DNA of 64,000 nucleotides from Ruminococcus albus AD2013 (GCF_000526775.1 NZ_JAGS01000001.1:3658001-3722000); one strand, 5' to 3'; positions 42,861-50,378 are shown, counted from the stretch's first letter. Notes: generated by a model from the letters alone, not told the origin. Program-made: numbers and translations.

Positions 42861-43091
42861 ATGACTGAAGAAATGCCTGTCATAAATATGACAGCAACAG
42901 GTTCCAATATAAAGACTCTTATAAAAGCAAAAGGTTTTAAAGTGACAGAGCTTCAGAACATTCTGGGGTTCAACACACCTCAGTCCATATTCAAATGGAT
43001 GAGAGGGGAGTCCATACCCTCTATCGACAATCTGGTGATTTTGGCTCATATCCTGAATGTCACCATTGATGAGATAATAATCCTTAACTAA
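42861..43091 (+). CDS. Small XRE-type HTH protein embedded in the tRNA array (copy 2)
   Basis: The 76-residue paralogue of the protein at 42196 starts MTEEMPVINMTATGSNIKTL, with GGAAGGTGG 9 bases upstream. The HTH reads GFKVTELQNILGFNTPQSIF and KWMRGESIPSIDNLVILAHI. It is the first gene after attenuator 2 and thus would be made only on read-through, with the tRNAs. Whether these two proteins act on the array promoters, on a mobile element or elsewhere is not visible. Confidence 0.88.
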   Translation: MTEEMPVINMTATGSNIKTLIKAKGFKVTELQNILGFNTPQSIFKWMRGESIPSIDNLVILAHILNVTIDEIIILN

Positions 43092-43116
43092 TACGTCCTG
43101 TTCATTCAGGACACAC

Positions 43117-43193
43117 GGCTCCGTAGTTTAACCGGCTAAAACACCGGCCTGTCACGTCGGAGAGCGCGGGTTCAAGTCCCGCCGGAGTCGCCA
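43117..43193 (+). tRNA. tRNA-Asp(GUC), CCA encoded
   Basis: GGCTCCG/CGGAGTC acceptor, loop CTGTCAC, T-arm GCGGG TTCAAGT CCCGC, G73 then CCA. Regular. Confidence 0.93.
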
Positions 43194-43196
43194 TAA

Positions 43197-43267
43197 TTCC
43201 GTTTCGTCTAGTGGTAGGACATCGGTTTCTGACACCGAAAACGGGAGTTCAAATCTCTCAGCGGAAA
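43197..43267 (+). tRNA. tRNA-Gln(CUG)
   Basis: TTCCGTT/AGCGGAA acceptor, loop TTCTGAC, T-arm GGGAG TTCAAAT CTCTC, A73. No CCA encoded. Confidence 0.9.
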
Positions 43268-43273
43268 TAATTT

Positions 43274-43344
43274 GACTGTGTAGCCAAGTGGAAAGGCTGT
43301 CGGCTGCAACCCGACGAGCGTAGGTTCGACCCCTATCACAGTCT
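43274..43344 (+). tRNA. tRNA-Cys(GCA)
   Basis: GACTGTG/CACAGTC acceptor, loop CTGCAAC, T-arm GTAGG TTCGACC CCTAT, T73, which is rare except in tRNA-Cys, where U73 is the identity base. Confidence 0.93.
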
Positions 43345-43353
43345 TTACAATAT

Positions 43354-43426
43354 GCCCCCGTAGCTCAGTTGGTAGAGCGCAGGTCTGAAGAACCTGGCGT
43401 CGCAAGTTCGATTCTTGCCGGAGGCA
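43354..43426 (+). tRNA. tRNA-Phe(GAA)
   Basis: GCCCCCG/CGGAGGC acceptor with a C-A mismatch at position 4, loop CTGAAGA, T-arm GCAAG TTCGATT CTTGC, A73. Confidence 0.92.
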
Positions 43427-43432
43427 CTATAA

Positions 43433-43505
43433 TTCCGTTTCGTCTAACAGGCAGGACAACAGACTTTGACTCTGTCAATGGGAGTTCGATCCTCTCAACG
43501 GAAGC
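43433..43505 (+). tRNA. tRNA-Gln(UUG)
   Basis: TTCCGTT/AACGGAA acceptor, loop CTTTGAC, T-arm GGGAG TTCGATC CTCTC, G73. A close relative of the Gln(CUG) gene 165 bases upstream. Confidence 0.92.
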
Positions 43506-43515
43506 TAATAAGTCT

Positions 43516-43586
43516 CTATTACAAATTATGTATTGAAATTCTAACGGGTATCATCTTTAGAATTCAAGGAGTAGTTTGTAATAGAT
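43516..43586 (+). other. Two-level hairpin between tRNA-Gln and tRNA-Trp
   Basis: Outer stem TCTATTACAAA/TTTGTAATAGA (11 bp) encloses inner stem AATTCTAA/TTAGAATT (8 bp). There is no anticodon-like loop. It may be a processing signal, an internal pause or a lost tRNA. Confidence 0.6.
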
Positions 43587-43597
43587 ACGATAGAAAT

Positions 43598-43669
43598 AGG
43601 AGAATAGTTCAATGGCTAGAATGACGGTCTCCAAAACCGTAGATCTCAGTTCGACTCTGAGTTCTTCTG
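43598..43669 (+). tRNA. tRNA-Trp(CCA)
   Basis: AGGAGAA/TTCTTCT acceptor, loop CTCCAAA, T-arm CTCAG TTCGACT CTGAG, G73. Last gene of module 2. Confidence 0.92.
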
Positions 43670-43686
43670 TCTATACTACAGGTTTA

Positions 43687-43715
43687 TTGAAATCTGTACT
43701 AAGTTATGTTATAAT
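43687..43715 (+). promoter_or_regulatory. Promoter of tRNA module 3
   Basis: TTGAAA, 17-base spacer, TATAAT. AGAAAGGAAG lies 7 bases before the leader ATG. Confidence 0.88.
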
Positions 43716-43747
43716 GTCATTAAAGAAATCAAGAAAGGAAGTTCATT

Positions 43748-43840
43748 ATGAAAAACACAGTATTTGCATTCTCATATTCATATAGTTATTCAAGCGTTGT
43801 TCAGAAGAATAAGGCTCGTTTGGCTATGCGTGAATGTTGA
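43748..43840 (+). CDS. Leader peptide of tRNA module 3, Ser-Tyr repeats
   Basis: The 30-codon ORF reads MKNTVFAFSYSYSYSSVVQK followed by NKARLAMREC. Residues 9-16 alternate Ser and Tyr (TCA TAT TCA TAT AGT TAT TCA AGC). The four tRNAs behind it are Tyr, Tyr, Ser and Ser. The Ser codons used (TCA, AGT, AGC) are not the ones read by the downstream anticodons (GGA, CGA), so the leader would sense serine charging in general. Unlike leaders 1 and 2, no strong antiterminator pairing is visible; only TATGC with GCATA (43864-43868) fits. The stop lies 27 bases before the terminator stem. Confidence 0.85.
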   Translation: MKNTVFAFSYSYSYSSVVQKNKARLAMREC

Positions 43841-43866
43841 TACTGCTTGATGATAAGCTTCAGCAT

Positions 43867-43902
43867 ATACCGTCTGGCTTTCGGGTCAGGCGGTATTTTT
43901 TA
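43867..43902 (+). terminator. Attenuator of tRNA module 3
   Basis: ATACCGTCTG pairs with CAGGCGGTAT (two G-U), a 10-base loop, then TTTTTTATTTG. The core ACCGTCTG/CAGRCGGT is common to all three module terminators. Confidence 0.88.
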
Positions 43903-43912
43903 TTTGTTATTC

Positions 43913-43998
43913 GGGAGAGTCACCCAGCGGCGAGGGCAGCGGTCCGTAAAACCGTGACATTAGAAACATCGAAGGTTAGAGTCCTTCCTCTCCCACCA
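43913..43998 (+). tRNA. tRNA-Tyr(GUA), abnormal loops, CCA encoded
   Basis: GGGAGAG/CTCTCCC acceptor, long variable arm, anticodon loop CCGTAAA with C at position 33 instead of U, T-loop TTAGAGT with A at position 56 instead of C. A73, CCA. Both changes hit nearly invariant bases. Confidence 0.8.
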
Positions 43999-44002
43999 AT
44001 AT

Positions 44003-44088
44003 GAGCAGGTACAGAGAATCGGCAAACTCGGCGGTCTGTAAAACCGTTGCTTTATGCGTAGTGGGGTCGGCACCCACCCTGCCCACCA
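44003..44088 (+). tRNA. tRNA-Tyr(GUA), abnormal T-loop, CCA encoded
   Basis: GAGCAGG/CCTGCCC acceptor with an A-C mismatch at position 2, normal anticodon loop CTGTAAA, long variable arm, T-arm GTGGG GTCGGCA CCCAC: the T-loop has G54 and G58 instead of T54 and A58. Confidence 0.8.
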
Positions 44089-44091
44089 TAT

Positions 44092-44183
44092 GTCGGCATA
44101 ACCCTAACTGGTAAGGGATCGTCTTGGAAAGGCGAGAGTAATCGGAGTTTTCCGATGTTTCGGTTCGAATCCGAATGCCGACG
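44092..44183 (+). tRNA. tRNA-Ser(GGA)
   Basis: GTCGGCA/TGCCGAC acceptor, anticodon loop TTGGAAA, long variable arm with ATCGGA/TCCGAT stem, T-arm TTCGG TTCGAAT CCGAA, G73. No CCA encoded. Confidence 0.9.
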
Positions 44184-44189
44184 TTATGC

Positions 44190-44275
44190 GCTGTGTTAGT
44201 GTAATTGGAAACACACTGCTCCCGAAAAGCAGCGTCCTTTTGGACTTACAGGTTCGAGTCCTGTACACAGCGCCA
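44190..44275 (+). tRNA. tRNA-Ser(CGA) with C33, CCA encoded
   Basis: GCTGTGT/ACACAGC acceptor, anticodon loop CCCGAAA with C at position 33, variable arm GTCC/GGAC, T-arm ACAGG TTCGAGT CCTGT, G73, CCA. Last gene of the array. Confidence 0.88.
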
Positions 44276-44277
44276 TA

Positions 44278-44361
44278 CCGTAAAGTGATGTCTTCCTCGA
44301 CAAAATAATTTTACAAATCAAAACGGATAGCATCTTCACAATGGACGGTCTATCCGTTTTT
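44278..44361 (+). other. 3' remnant of a BspA gene with its terminator
   Basis: Directly after the last tRNA, CCGTAAAGTGA matches the ending (Thr-Val-Lys-stop) of BspA genes. The BspA-family terminator follows (AAAACGGATAG...CTATCCGTTTTT, 44320-44361). The tRNA array therefore ends inside a former BspA locus. Confidence 0.7.
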
Positions 44362-44485
44362 GTTGTGCAATGATTTTTTAGCAATTGTGATCATTCCATA
44401 TCTTCACTTGTTGTAATAAATATACAATAATGATATTTTCTTTTATTGATAATTGACAAACGATTAAGCTGATATGTCAAAAATA

Positions 44486-44514
44486 TTGACGATAGAATTT
44501 GCGCGTGTTATAAT
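44486..44514 (+). promoter_or_regulatory. BspA gene 4 promoter
   Basis: TTGACG, 17-base spacer, TATAAT. Confidence 0.75.
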
Positions 44515-44546
44515 ATTTTATATTTATTGATCGGGAGGACAAAATT

Positions 44547-46892
44547 ATGCAGATGAAAAAAGTTTTAGCAGTAGTGATGTCGCTTTGTATGACAGCAGGT
44601 GTTGTAAGCTACGGTGCGCCTGTTATCACAAAGACTATCACAGCACAGGCAGAAGCTGTTACCGAAGCAGAGTGTTATTCATTTGATGAAGCGACAGGCT
44701 TGCTAACGCTAAGGGGAACGGTAGATCGTGATACATTAAAGGAATTTTGCAAAAATTGCAAGGGTATAGTTATATCAGTTGTCGCTGAAAAGGGAACAGT
44801 TTTCCCCGCAGACTGCAGCAGCATGTTTTCAGGTTTCTATAATTGCACATCGATCGACCTTACAAATGCAGACACTAGCAATGTTAAAGATATGAGCAGA
44901 ATGTTCTATTACTGTTCCGGTTTGAAGAAACTTGATATAAGCGGATTTGATACCGGCAATGTAACAAATATGGACGAGTTGTTTTATGAATGTTCCAAAC
45001 TTACTTCGCTTGATGTAAGTGGATTTGATACAAGCAATATTGAAAGTATGTCTTTTATCTTCGCCCATTGTTCCAGCCTTACCTCAATTGATGTTAGCGG
45101 ATTTGATATTAGAAATGCGACAAATATTGCAGGTATGTTCTATGAGTGCTCCGGTTTGACAACGATCGACGTAAGTTCGTTTGATACAAGCAATGTAGAA
45201 TCTATGATCAGTTTGTTCAACGGATGTTCGAGGCTGACTTCGATCGATGTGAGCGGTTTTGATACAAAAAAGACTACAAATATGGGCTGGATGTTCGGTC
45301 GCTGTTCAAGTTTGACCGACCTTGATGTGAGCGGTTTTGATACTAGCAAAGTTACATATATGCACAATATGTTCGATGGTTGTTCCGGTTTGACTGAACT
45401 TGATTTGAGCAATTTTGATACAAGCAAGGTCATATGGACGCATAATATGTTCAAAGGCTGCACCGGCCTGAGTAAACTTGATCTGAGCAGTTTCGATACA
45501 AGCAAGGTCACAGATATGTACAATATGTTCTCCGGCTGTTCCGGCTTGGAAACACTCGATCTGAGCAGTTTTGATACAAGCAAGGTAAAAGATATGGGTC
45601 GGATGTTTAAAGATTGTAATAATCTGAAAAATCTTACTCTTGGAAAGAATTTCAAAAGAATAAAAGAAGAAGCCGAACTTCCCAACGAAGACGGCTGGGT
45701 AAATGCTAATGCAACTTCTGTTGTTGTAAGCGGAAGCGGAGAATTTGCAGATATCGAAAATAAAGGCAATAACACATACAATATTTTTACCGGCGATCCT
45801 ATAACATACCCCACAAACATAAAAGTCGAATACAACGATAAATACCGTCAGGTGAGATTTACATGGAACAAAGTCAAAGGTGCTGATATGTACGGTATAG
45901 CTGTATATCTTGCAGGCAAGTGGAAAGTTCAGACGCAGAATATAACCGATACTGTTTACACTTCTCCCAAGAATCTCACAACCGGAAAGACTTACCAAGT
46001 AGCTATCGCCGCTAGAGTTAATGGAAAATGGGACACTGCAAACGCTATCAAAAATGCTGTGACCTGTACCATAGTCGACTATAATTCCTATGTCAAGCCT
46101 GACAGAGAATTCAAATATGGTTCGGACTTATATGTTATTGCCGATGAGATCACTATGTATCTCGGACCTGATACAAGCTACAGTAAAGTTTCAACGATCC
46201 CCGGAAAAACTTCCCTTCAGGAACTCGGCGTTATGAATAATAATGATAACTGGGCATTTACAGCGTATAAGGGAAAGTACGGCTGGGTACAGGTCGTGAA
46301 TGAATTTGGCGAAAGACAGATCCAAATCAGATCTCTTATAGTTAAAAAGCCTGTTATCTACCTATATCCCGAAAAGGAGACCGACGTTCATGTTGAGGTC
46401 GAACTGACCGAAGCTGATCTTTCTACTACCTATCCTAAGTACAACAATGGCTGGGATGTAGTCGCTAAACCTGACGGATCACTTGTGAACAAGGCTGACG
46501 GCTCTCATCACAGATACCTGTTCTGGGACGCTGTAAACTGCCGAACTGAATTTGATTTTTCTAAGGGCTTCTGTGTAGCAGGCAGTGATACCGAGAGTTT
46601 TCTCAAAGAAAAGCTCAGCTATATGGGACTGACTGAAGATGAGATGAATGAGTTTATCGTATACTGGCTGCCACAAATGGAGCATAACAAATATAATCTC
46701 ATTTCCTTCCAGAGTGATAAATATACTGATACCGCAAAGCTAAACATCACACCATCACCCGATAGTATGCTGCGCGTATTCATGACATATGCACCTCTTG
46801 AAGAAGCTGTGGACATCGAACCGCAGGAGCTTTCCACATTTGAAAGAAAAGGCTTCACAGTTGTTGAATGGGGCGGTTCAGAAATAAAATAA
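44547..46892 (+). CDS. BspA-type surface protein 4 with SH3-like and C-terminal conserved domains
   Basis: The 781-residue secreted protein starts MQMKKVLAVVMSLCMTAG behind GGGAGG. About ten DUF285 repeats (residues 100-365) are followed by the CBM37-like module (about 425-510; VRFTWNKVKGADMYGIAVYL). An SH3-like stretch comes next (YVIADEITMYLGPDTSYSKV ... YKGKYGWVQVV, about 525-590). The last ~180 residues form a domain I have met at the end of other secreted proteins of Firmicutes and Actinobacteria: KPVIYLYPEKETDVHVEVEL, TYPKYNNGWDVVAKPDGSL, EFIVYWLPQMEHNKYNLISF, FTVVEWGGSEIK. Its function is unknown to me. This protein is the only one of the five that carries it. Confidence 0.88.
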   Translation: MQMKKVLAVVMSLCMTAGVVSYGAPVITKTITAQAEAVTEAECYSFDEATGLLTLRGTVDRDTLKEFCKNCKGIVISVVAEKGTVFPADCSSMFSGFYNCTSIDLTNADTSNVKDMSRMFYYCSGLKKLDISGFDTGNVTNMDELFYECSKLTSLDVSGFDTSNIESMSFIFAHCSSLTSIDVSGFDIRNATNIAGMFYECSGLTTIDVSSFDTSNVESMISLFNGCSRLTSIDVSGFDTKKTTNMGWMFGRCSSLTDLDVSGFDTSKVTYMHNMFDGCSGLTELDLSNFDTSKVIWTHNMFKGCTGLSKLDLSSFDTSKVTDMYNMFSGCSGLETLDLSSFDTSKVKDMGRMFKDCNNLKNLTLGKNFKRIKEEAELPNEDGWVNANATSVVVSGSGEFADIENKGNNTYNIFTGDPITYPTNIKVEYNDKYRQVRFTWNKVKGADMYGIAVYLAGKWKVQTQNITDTVYTSPKNLTTGKTYQVAIAARVNGKWDTANAIKNAVTCTIVDYNSYVKPDREFKYGSDLYVIADEITMYLGPDTSYSKVSTIPGKTSLQELGVMNNNDNWAFTAYKGKYGWVQVVNEFGERQIQIRSLIVKKPVIYLYPEKETDVHVEVELTEADLSTTYPKYNNGWDVVAKPDGSLVNKADGSHHRYLFWDAVNCRTEFDFSKGFCVAGSDTESFLKEKLSYMGLTEDEMNEFIVYWLPQMEHNKYNLISFQSDKYTDTAKLNITPSPDSMLRVFMTYAPLEEAVDIEPQELSTFERKGFTVVEWGGSEIK

Positions 46893-46911
46893 GAGTTAAC
46901 ATGATACATTA

Positions 46912-46977
46912 AAGGGCTGTGTCAGCCGTGTGAGAGATCATACTCTCATGCGGCTGTTCACAGCCCTTGTTTTTTTA
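46912..46977 (+). terminator. Terminator of BspA gene 4
   Basis: AAGGGCTGTG/CACAGCCCTT outer stem, CAGCCG/CGGCTG and GAGA/TCTC inner stems, then TTTTTTT. It differs from the other BspA terminators. Confidence 0.88.
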
Positions 46978-47038
46978 TTTCGTTACTTTGTAAGCGGTGT
47001 ATACAGATTTCTATCGATCGGGTATCACCACGTTTTCA

Positions 47039-47608
47039 TCATTGCGGAGAATTTATATAAACTATATTACAATTCTCAAACGCATACTCATCAATTTCCG
47101 GTGAACCTTTTATTATGACCTCATTTATCGAATAGCAACCACCAAACGCATGACCGTCAATTTTCGGCGAACCTTCTATTGTGACCTCATATAGCGACGA
47201 GCACAATAAGAATGCTCGTTCGTTTATCTCTTCAACGCCTTCCGGAATAATGATTTTCTCAAGAGAATCACAGTCGACAAAAGCTTGTTCTCCTATCGTT
47301 TTCAGGTTTTTCGGAAAATTGACCTCTTTTATACCTTTGCAGTCCTGAAAAGCGTAGTCTCCTATCACTTCCAGACTATTCGGAAATATAACATCTTTTA
47401 GCGTGTAGCAGTCATAGAAGGCACTTTCACTTATCTCTTTGACACCTTCAGGGATGATGATATTTTCAAGGGAATAACAATACCAAAACGCCCCATGTTC
47501 AATAATCTTTAAGTTTTTCGGAAGCTGTATATGCTTAAGTGATTTACAGTTAGAAAATGCTGATTTCGGAATCTTCGTAATTTTATCGGATAATATGGCC
47601 TCTTCCAA
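47039..47608 (-). CDS. LRR_5 (BspA-like) protein, N-terminally truncated
   Basis: The 189-residue frame consists of about seven LRR_5 repeats of 23 residues: ITKIPKSAFSNCKSLKHIQL, PKNLKIIEHGAFWYCYSLEN, VIGDYAFQDCKGIKEVNFP. The frame extends upstream to a TAG at about 47690 without an ATG (QFTKDDFYAIPRKNFIGILS); the first possible codon is a TTG. There is no signal peptide, whereas intact relatives have one or an N-terminal anchor. I judge it as the surviving tail of a longer protein, or a cytoplasmic short form. Confidence 0.7.
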   Translation of the reverse strand: MEEAILSDKITKIPKSAFSNCKSLKHIQLPKNLKIIEHGAFWYCYSLENIIIPEGVKEISESAFYDCYTLKDVIFPNSLEVIGDYAFQDCKGIKEVNFPKNLKTIGEQAFVDCDSLEKIIIPEGVEEINERAFLLCSSLYEVTIEGSPKIDGHAFGGCYSINEVIIKGSPEIDEYAFENCNIVYINSPQ

Positions 47609-47879
47609 AGAACTACATTTTATGCTTAAAATTCCTATGAAGTTTTTTCTTGGAATCGCATAAAAATCATCTTTTGTGAACTGATATTGCTAAAGCATCG
47701 AGCTCGTAAATATGGCAAAAGTGCCGTATTTGCGAGCTGTTTTGTTACTTTAAAATTCATTTATTGAGCTGAAAATGCACATTTGCAGTCCCAAAATCAC
47801 ACGAGATAATGGTGTGATCTGCTTTTTTATTTTTCTCTAAATAATCTGCTATAATTATAATATGAGGAAGGTGATAATT

Positions 47880-48269
47880 ATGAAAATTAAAAGTACCGAA
47901 TCAACAATAGCAAGAAGTCTTTTAATACAATTTGCAAAGGATAGAAAGATTTCTGTCAAAGAGCTTGCAGAACGTACAGGATTGTCATACTCTCACGTCG
48001 TTAATATTCTTAACGGAAGTAGAGATATTACTCCTAAAAACGAAAAAAAATTGTGTTTAGCTCTTAAGCTGAATAAAGAGGAACAATATGCTCTGAAAGA
48101 AGCTATTTTTATCTCAAATAAGGATATAGTCATTTCCACAAAAAATAAAAGAGATTATGTACTAAAGTTATTGTACTGGGTAACAGTAAAAAGCAATACT
48201 CTATCATTATCGCAAGTCGAAAAATGTATAGACATAATCCGGTACGGAAAACACCTCGAAAAAGACTAA
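47880..48269 (+). CDS. XRE-family HTH regulator
   Basis: The 129-residue protein starts MKIKSTESTIARSLLIQFAK, with GAGGAAGG 8 bases before this ATG; an upstream ATG at 47862 lacks such a site. An HTH_3 domain spans residues 15-70 (DRKISVKELAERTGLSYSHV, VNILNGSRDITPKNEKKL). A helical tail follows (LLYWVTVKSNTLSLSQVEKC). A TATAAT lies at 47850. It stands alone; no target palindrome was identified. Confidence 0.8.
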   Translation: MKIKSTESTIARSLLIQFAKDRKISVKELAERTGLSYSHVVNILNGSRDITPKNEKKLCLALKLNKEEQYALKEAIFISNKDIVISTKNKRDYVLKLLYWVTVKSNTLSLSQVEKCIDIIRYGKHLEKD

Positions 48270-48349
48270 AAAGGGGCTGTTGCACAGCTTCCCCGCCGCT
48301 GTTTTCGGCATTTCACCGAGTAGCTACGCGGCTCGGTGAAGAGAAACGA

Positions 48350-48722
48350 AGGGATATATTTATTATAGTAGATTTTTTTAAGAATTTAAAATTTTATATA
48401 CTTAAAAGTTGTTCTGTGTTTGTGTCACGCATGACACAAACAGAATTCAATTTTTCTTTTTATGAGGTTTAAGATGCAGAAAGACAGCTAATCTTACTCA
48501 CTTAGCTGTCTTTCACTTAAGAATTATAGTATCTGACATTCTTAATTGAGGCTTACAGTTTACAAGACGAAGTATATGATCAGGACTTCCTGTATTTGGT
48601 AGCTCTTACGATATGGTATTACAATGAATATACATACCCTCGACCATGCACAACAGAATGTCTAGAAATGCCGCCTAACTCATGACTAAAGTCACGAGCG
48701 TGCGGCGGCAAAATCGTCAAGC
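48350..48722. repeat. Inverted-repeat partner, left copy (~370 bp)
   Basis: This stretch appears as its reverse complement at 60606-60975. Shared blocks include GTGTCACGCATGACAC (palindromic, 48420), the Ser-tail palindrome at 48672-48722, and about 180 almost identical bases around 48500-48680. It contains the 3' end of the ISAs1 gene and adjoining non-coding DNA. The pair encloses 12 kb. Confidence 0.75.
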
Positions 48723-49381
48723 GTCGATTTCATCGGAATATCATCACAAAATTCATTAAAATAATCTTTGGTATCCTTGTATAATGCAGGCTGATTCTGT
48801 TTCAGACCTATTGCATAATCTGCTTTCTTCTTAATTATCTTTTCAACGATCTTCTTCTGACAGCTCATTGCATCAGCAGTTACGATGTCGCCTTTTACAT
48901 CAATCAGATCCAGAAGTTCAGGAACTGCCGTTATCTCATTTGTTTTTTCTTCAACTGCCAATTCACCTAAAGTAAGCTGATTTTCTGCAACAAAAGCACT
49001 TATTACATGATATGCTTTATGTTTACCATTGCCGCTTCCGCAAATCGTTTTTCCGTCTATCGCAACTGTTCCTCTTTTGGTCCTTTCACATGATATCCAG
49101 TTTATCAGGCATGACGAAAGCTCAGACGGATTTAGTTTTTCAAATACTCGTCTGAATGTGTCACCATCAGGTATACCATTCGGAAGTTCAAGAAATTTCG
49201 ACAAATATTCCTGTCGACTCTTGCCAAACGTCTCCATATCGGCAAAATCTTCCCCTCCGCATATTATGGTACACAGTCCTATGATTATTATATCTTCGAG
49301 CTTGTGTCGGATATTTCCATATCCTGTCCTCCTTGGCTCACTTATATTTCGTATTCCTTCTTTTAATTCTTCTATCTTCAT
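48692..49381 (-). pseudogene. ISAs1-family transposase, C-terminally truncated
   Basis: The frame starts MKIEELKEGIRNISEPRRTG and shows the ISAs1 N-terminal and core motifs: EDIIIIGLCTIICGGEDFAD, GIPDGDTFRRVFEKLNP, VAIDGKTICGSG and IVTADAMSCQKKIVEKIIKK. It breaks off after DDIPMKSTL, where the sequence switches to a DDFAAARS ending that belongs to the 60-bp palindromic element. About 140 residues with the last catalytic Glu are missing. The start has no clear ribosome-binding site. Confidence 0.88.
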
Positions 49382-49502
49382 ATCTCTATTTTACTTCTTT
49401 TTCTCTAAAAAGTAAATGCTGTTGCCGTGTATCAGTTAGCTATGGTTCTTTACTTTTATATTGTGATGTGGTATAATATAAATAAAGATAGGGGGCATTT
49501 AT

Positions 49503-50378
49503 ATGAATAGTGGTAATGATGAGTTTACTTCACCTGTGTTCGATATGGGAACGCTGATGCGGGCGATTGTCAATCCTTATGGAAAAAGGTTGATTGTGGA
49601 CGGTGTGCCTGCTGAAAGGCTTGGACTGGAGGGAAAGCTTGGTCTGGAGGAAAGTAAGACAAGCAAGGCGGACAGTATCAAGGTAGCGATATTTGTAATA
49701 GCGTTTATCGGTGTGCTGATCGCTATGCCGATTTTTGTGCAAACGGAACCTTTACTTTGCATGACGACATTCGGGGCGCTGCTACTGTTCGTCGGGCTGG
49801 TCGGTCTGTTTCAGGACGGAGTATCGCTGGAGAGTATTATGAATCTTGTGATTCCGCTGATAGGGGCTGTGCTGGTGGTGATATCGGTGGTGAACGTTTA
49901 TCACAAGTCACATCCTGGCAGCTTTTATTTTACGCAGGAAAGGATGATAGAAGTTGCCTGCGTCGGGTTTGGAATAGTTGGCTTGGGAATGCTGGTGATA
50001 CCGCCTGTGGTGCATTCGCGTAAAATGAGAGAATGTACGCAGGTGATCACAGCTATGTGCATTTACAGAAATTATCATTATTCTAAAAGCAGCCATAAGA
50101 GAGGCGGAAGAACGGTTGGCAGGCGAGGCAGCGGGATCAGCCGCCTTTACAATCCCTGGTGGCAGTATGAAGTTAATGGGACGATCTATGTTTCAAGCGA
50201 GGGTGTGTTCACGAATGTTGATGTGCCGGATATCGGCAATCTGCGGGAGATAAGGTTTTCGCCCGAGAAACCGTCGAAGATATATCGTCCGCTGATGGGA
50301 ACAAGAGTCGGGTCTGTGTTTCTGGGTGTGATGTGTATTGGTATGGCAGTGTTGGCTTTGGTTGTTATGCATCGGTAA
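49503..50378 (+). CDS. Integral membrane protein with DUF3592-like tail
   Basis: The 291-residue protein has five or six hydrophobic segments: IKVAIFVIAFIGVLIAMPIF, MTTFGALLLFVGLVGLFQDG, LVIPLIGAVLVVISVVNVYH, VACVGFGIVGLGMLVIPPVV and VFLGVMCIGMAVLALVVM. Between the last two lies a soluble beta domain (QVITAMCIYRNYHYSK, YNPWWQYEVNGTIYVSSEG, EIRFSPEKPSKIYRP) of the DUF3592 type. AGGGGG lies 6 bases before the ATG, and TATAAT lies at 49475. Function unknown. A terminator follows. Confidence 0.75.
   Translation: MNSGNDEFTSPVFDMGTLMRAIVNPYGKRLIVDGVPAERLGLEGKLGLEESKTSKADSIKVAIFVIAFIGVLIAMPIFVQTEPLLCMTTFGALLLFVGLVGLFQDGVSLESIMNLVIPLIGAVLVVISVVNVYHKSHPGSFYFTQERMIEVACVGFGIVGLGMLVIPPVVHSRKMRECTQVITAMCIYRNYHYSKSSHKRGGRTVGRRGSGISRLYNPWWQYEVNGTIYVSSEGVFTNVDVPDIGNLREIRFSPEKPSKIYRPLMGTRVGSVFLGVMCIGMAVLALVVMHR

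Noticed and set aside
41653..44275. T-box riboswitches as an explanation of the tRNA-array leaders
   Set aside because: No T-box consensus bulge (AGGGTGG-like) or specifier loop is seen, and the leaders hold translated ORFs with ribosome-binding sites.
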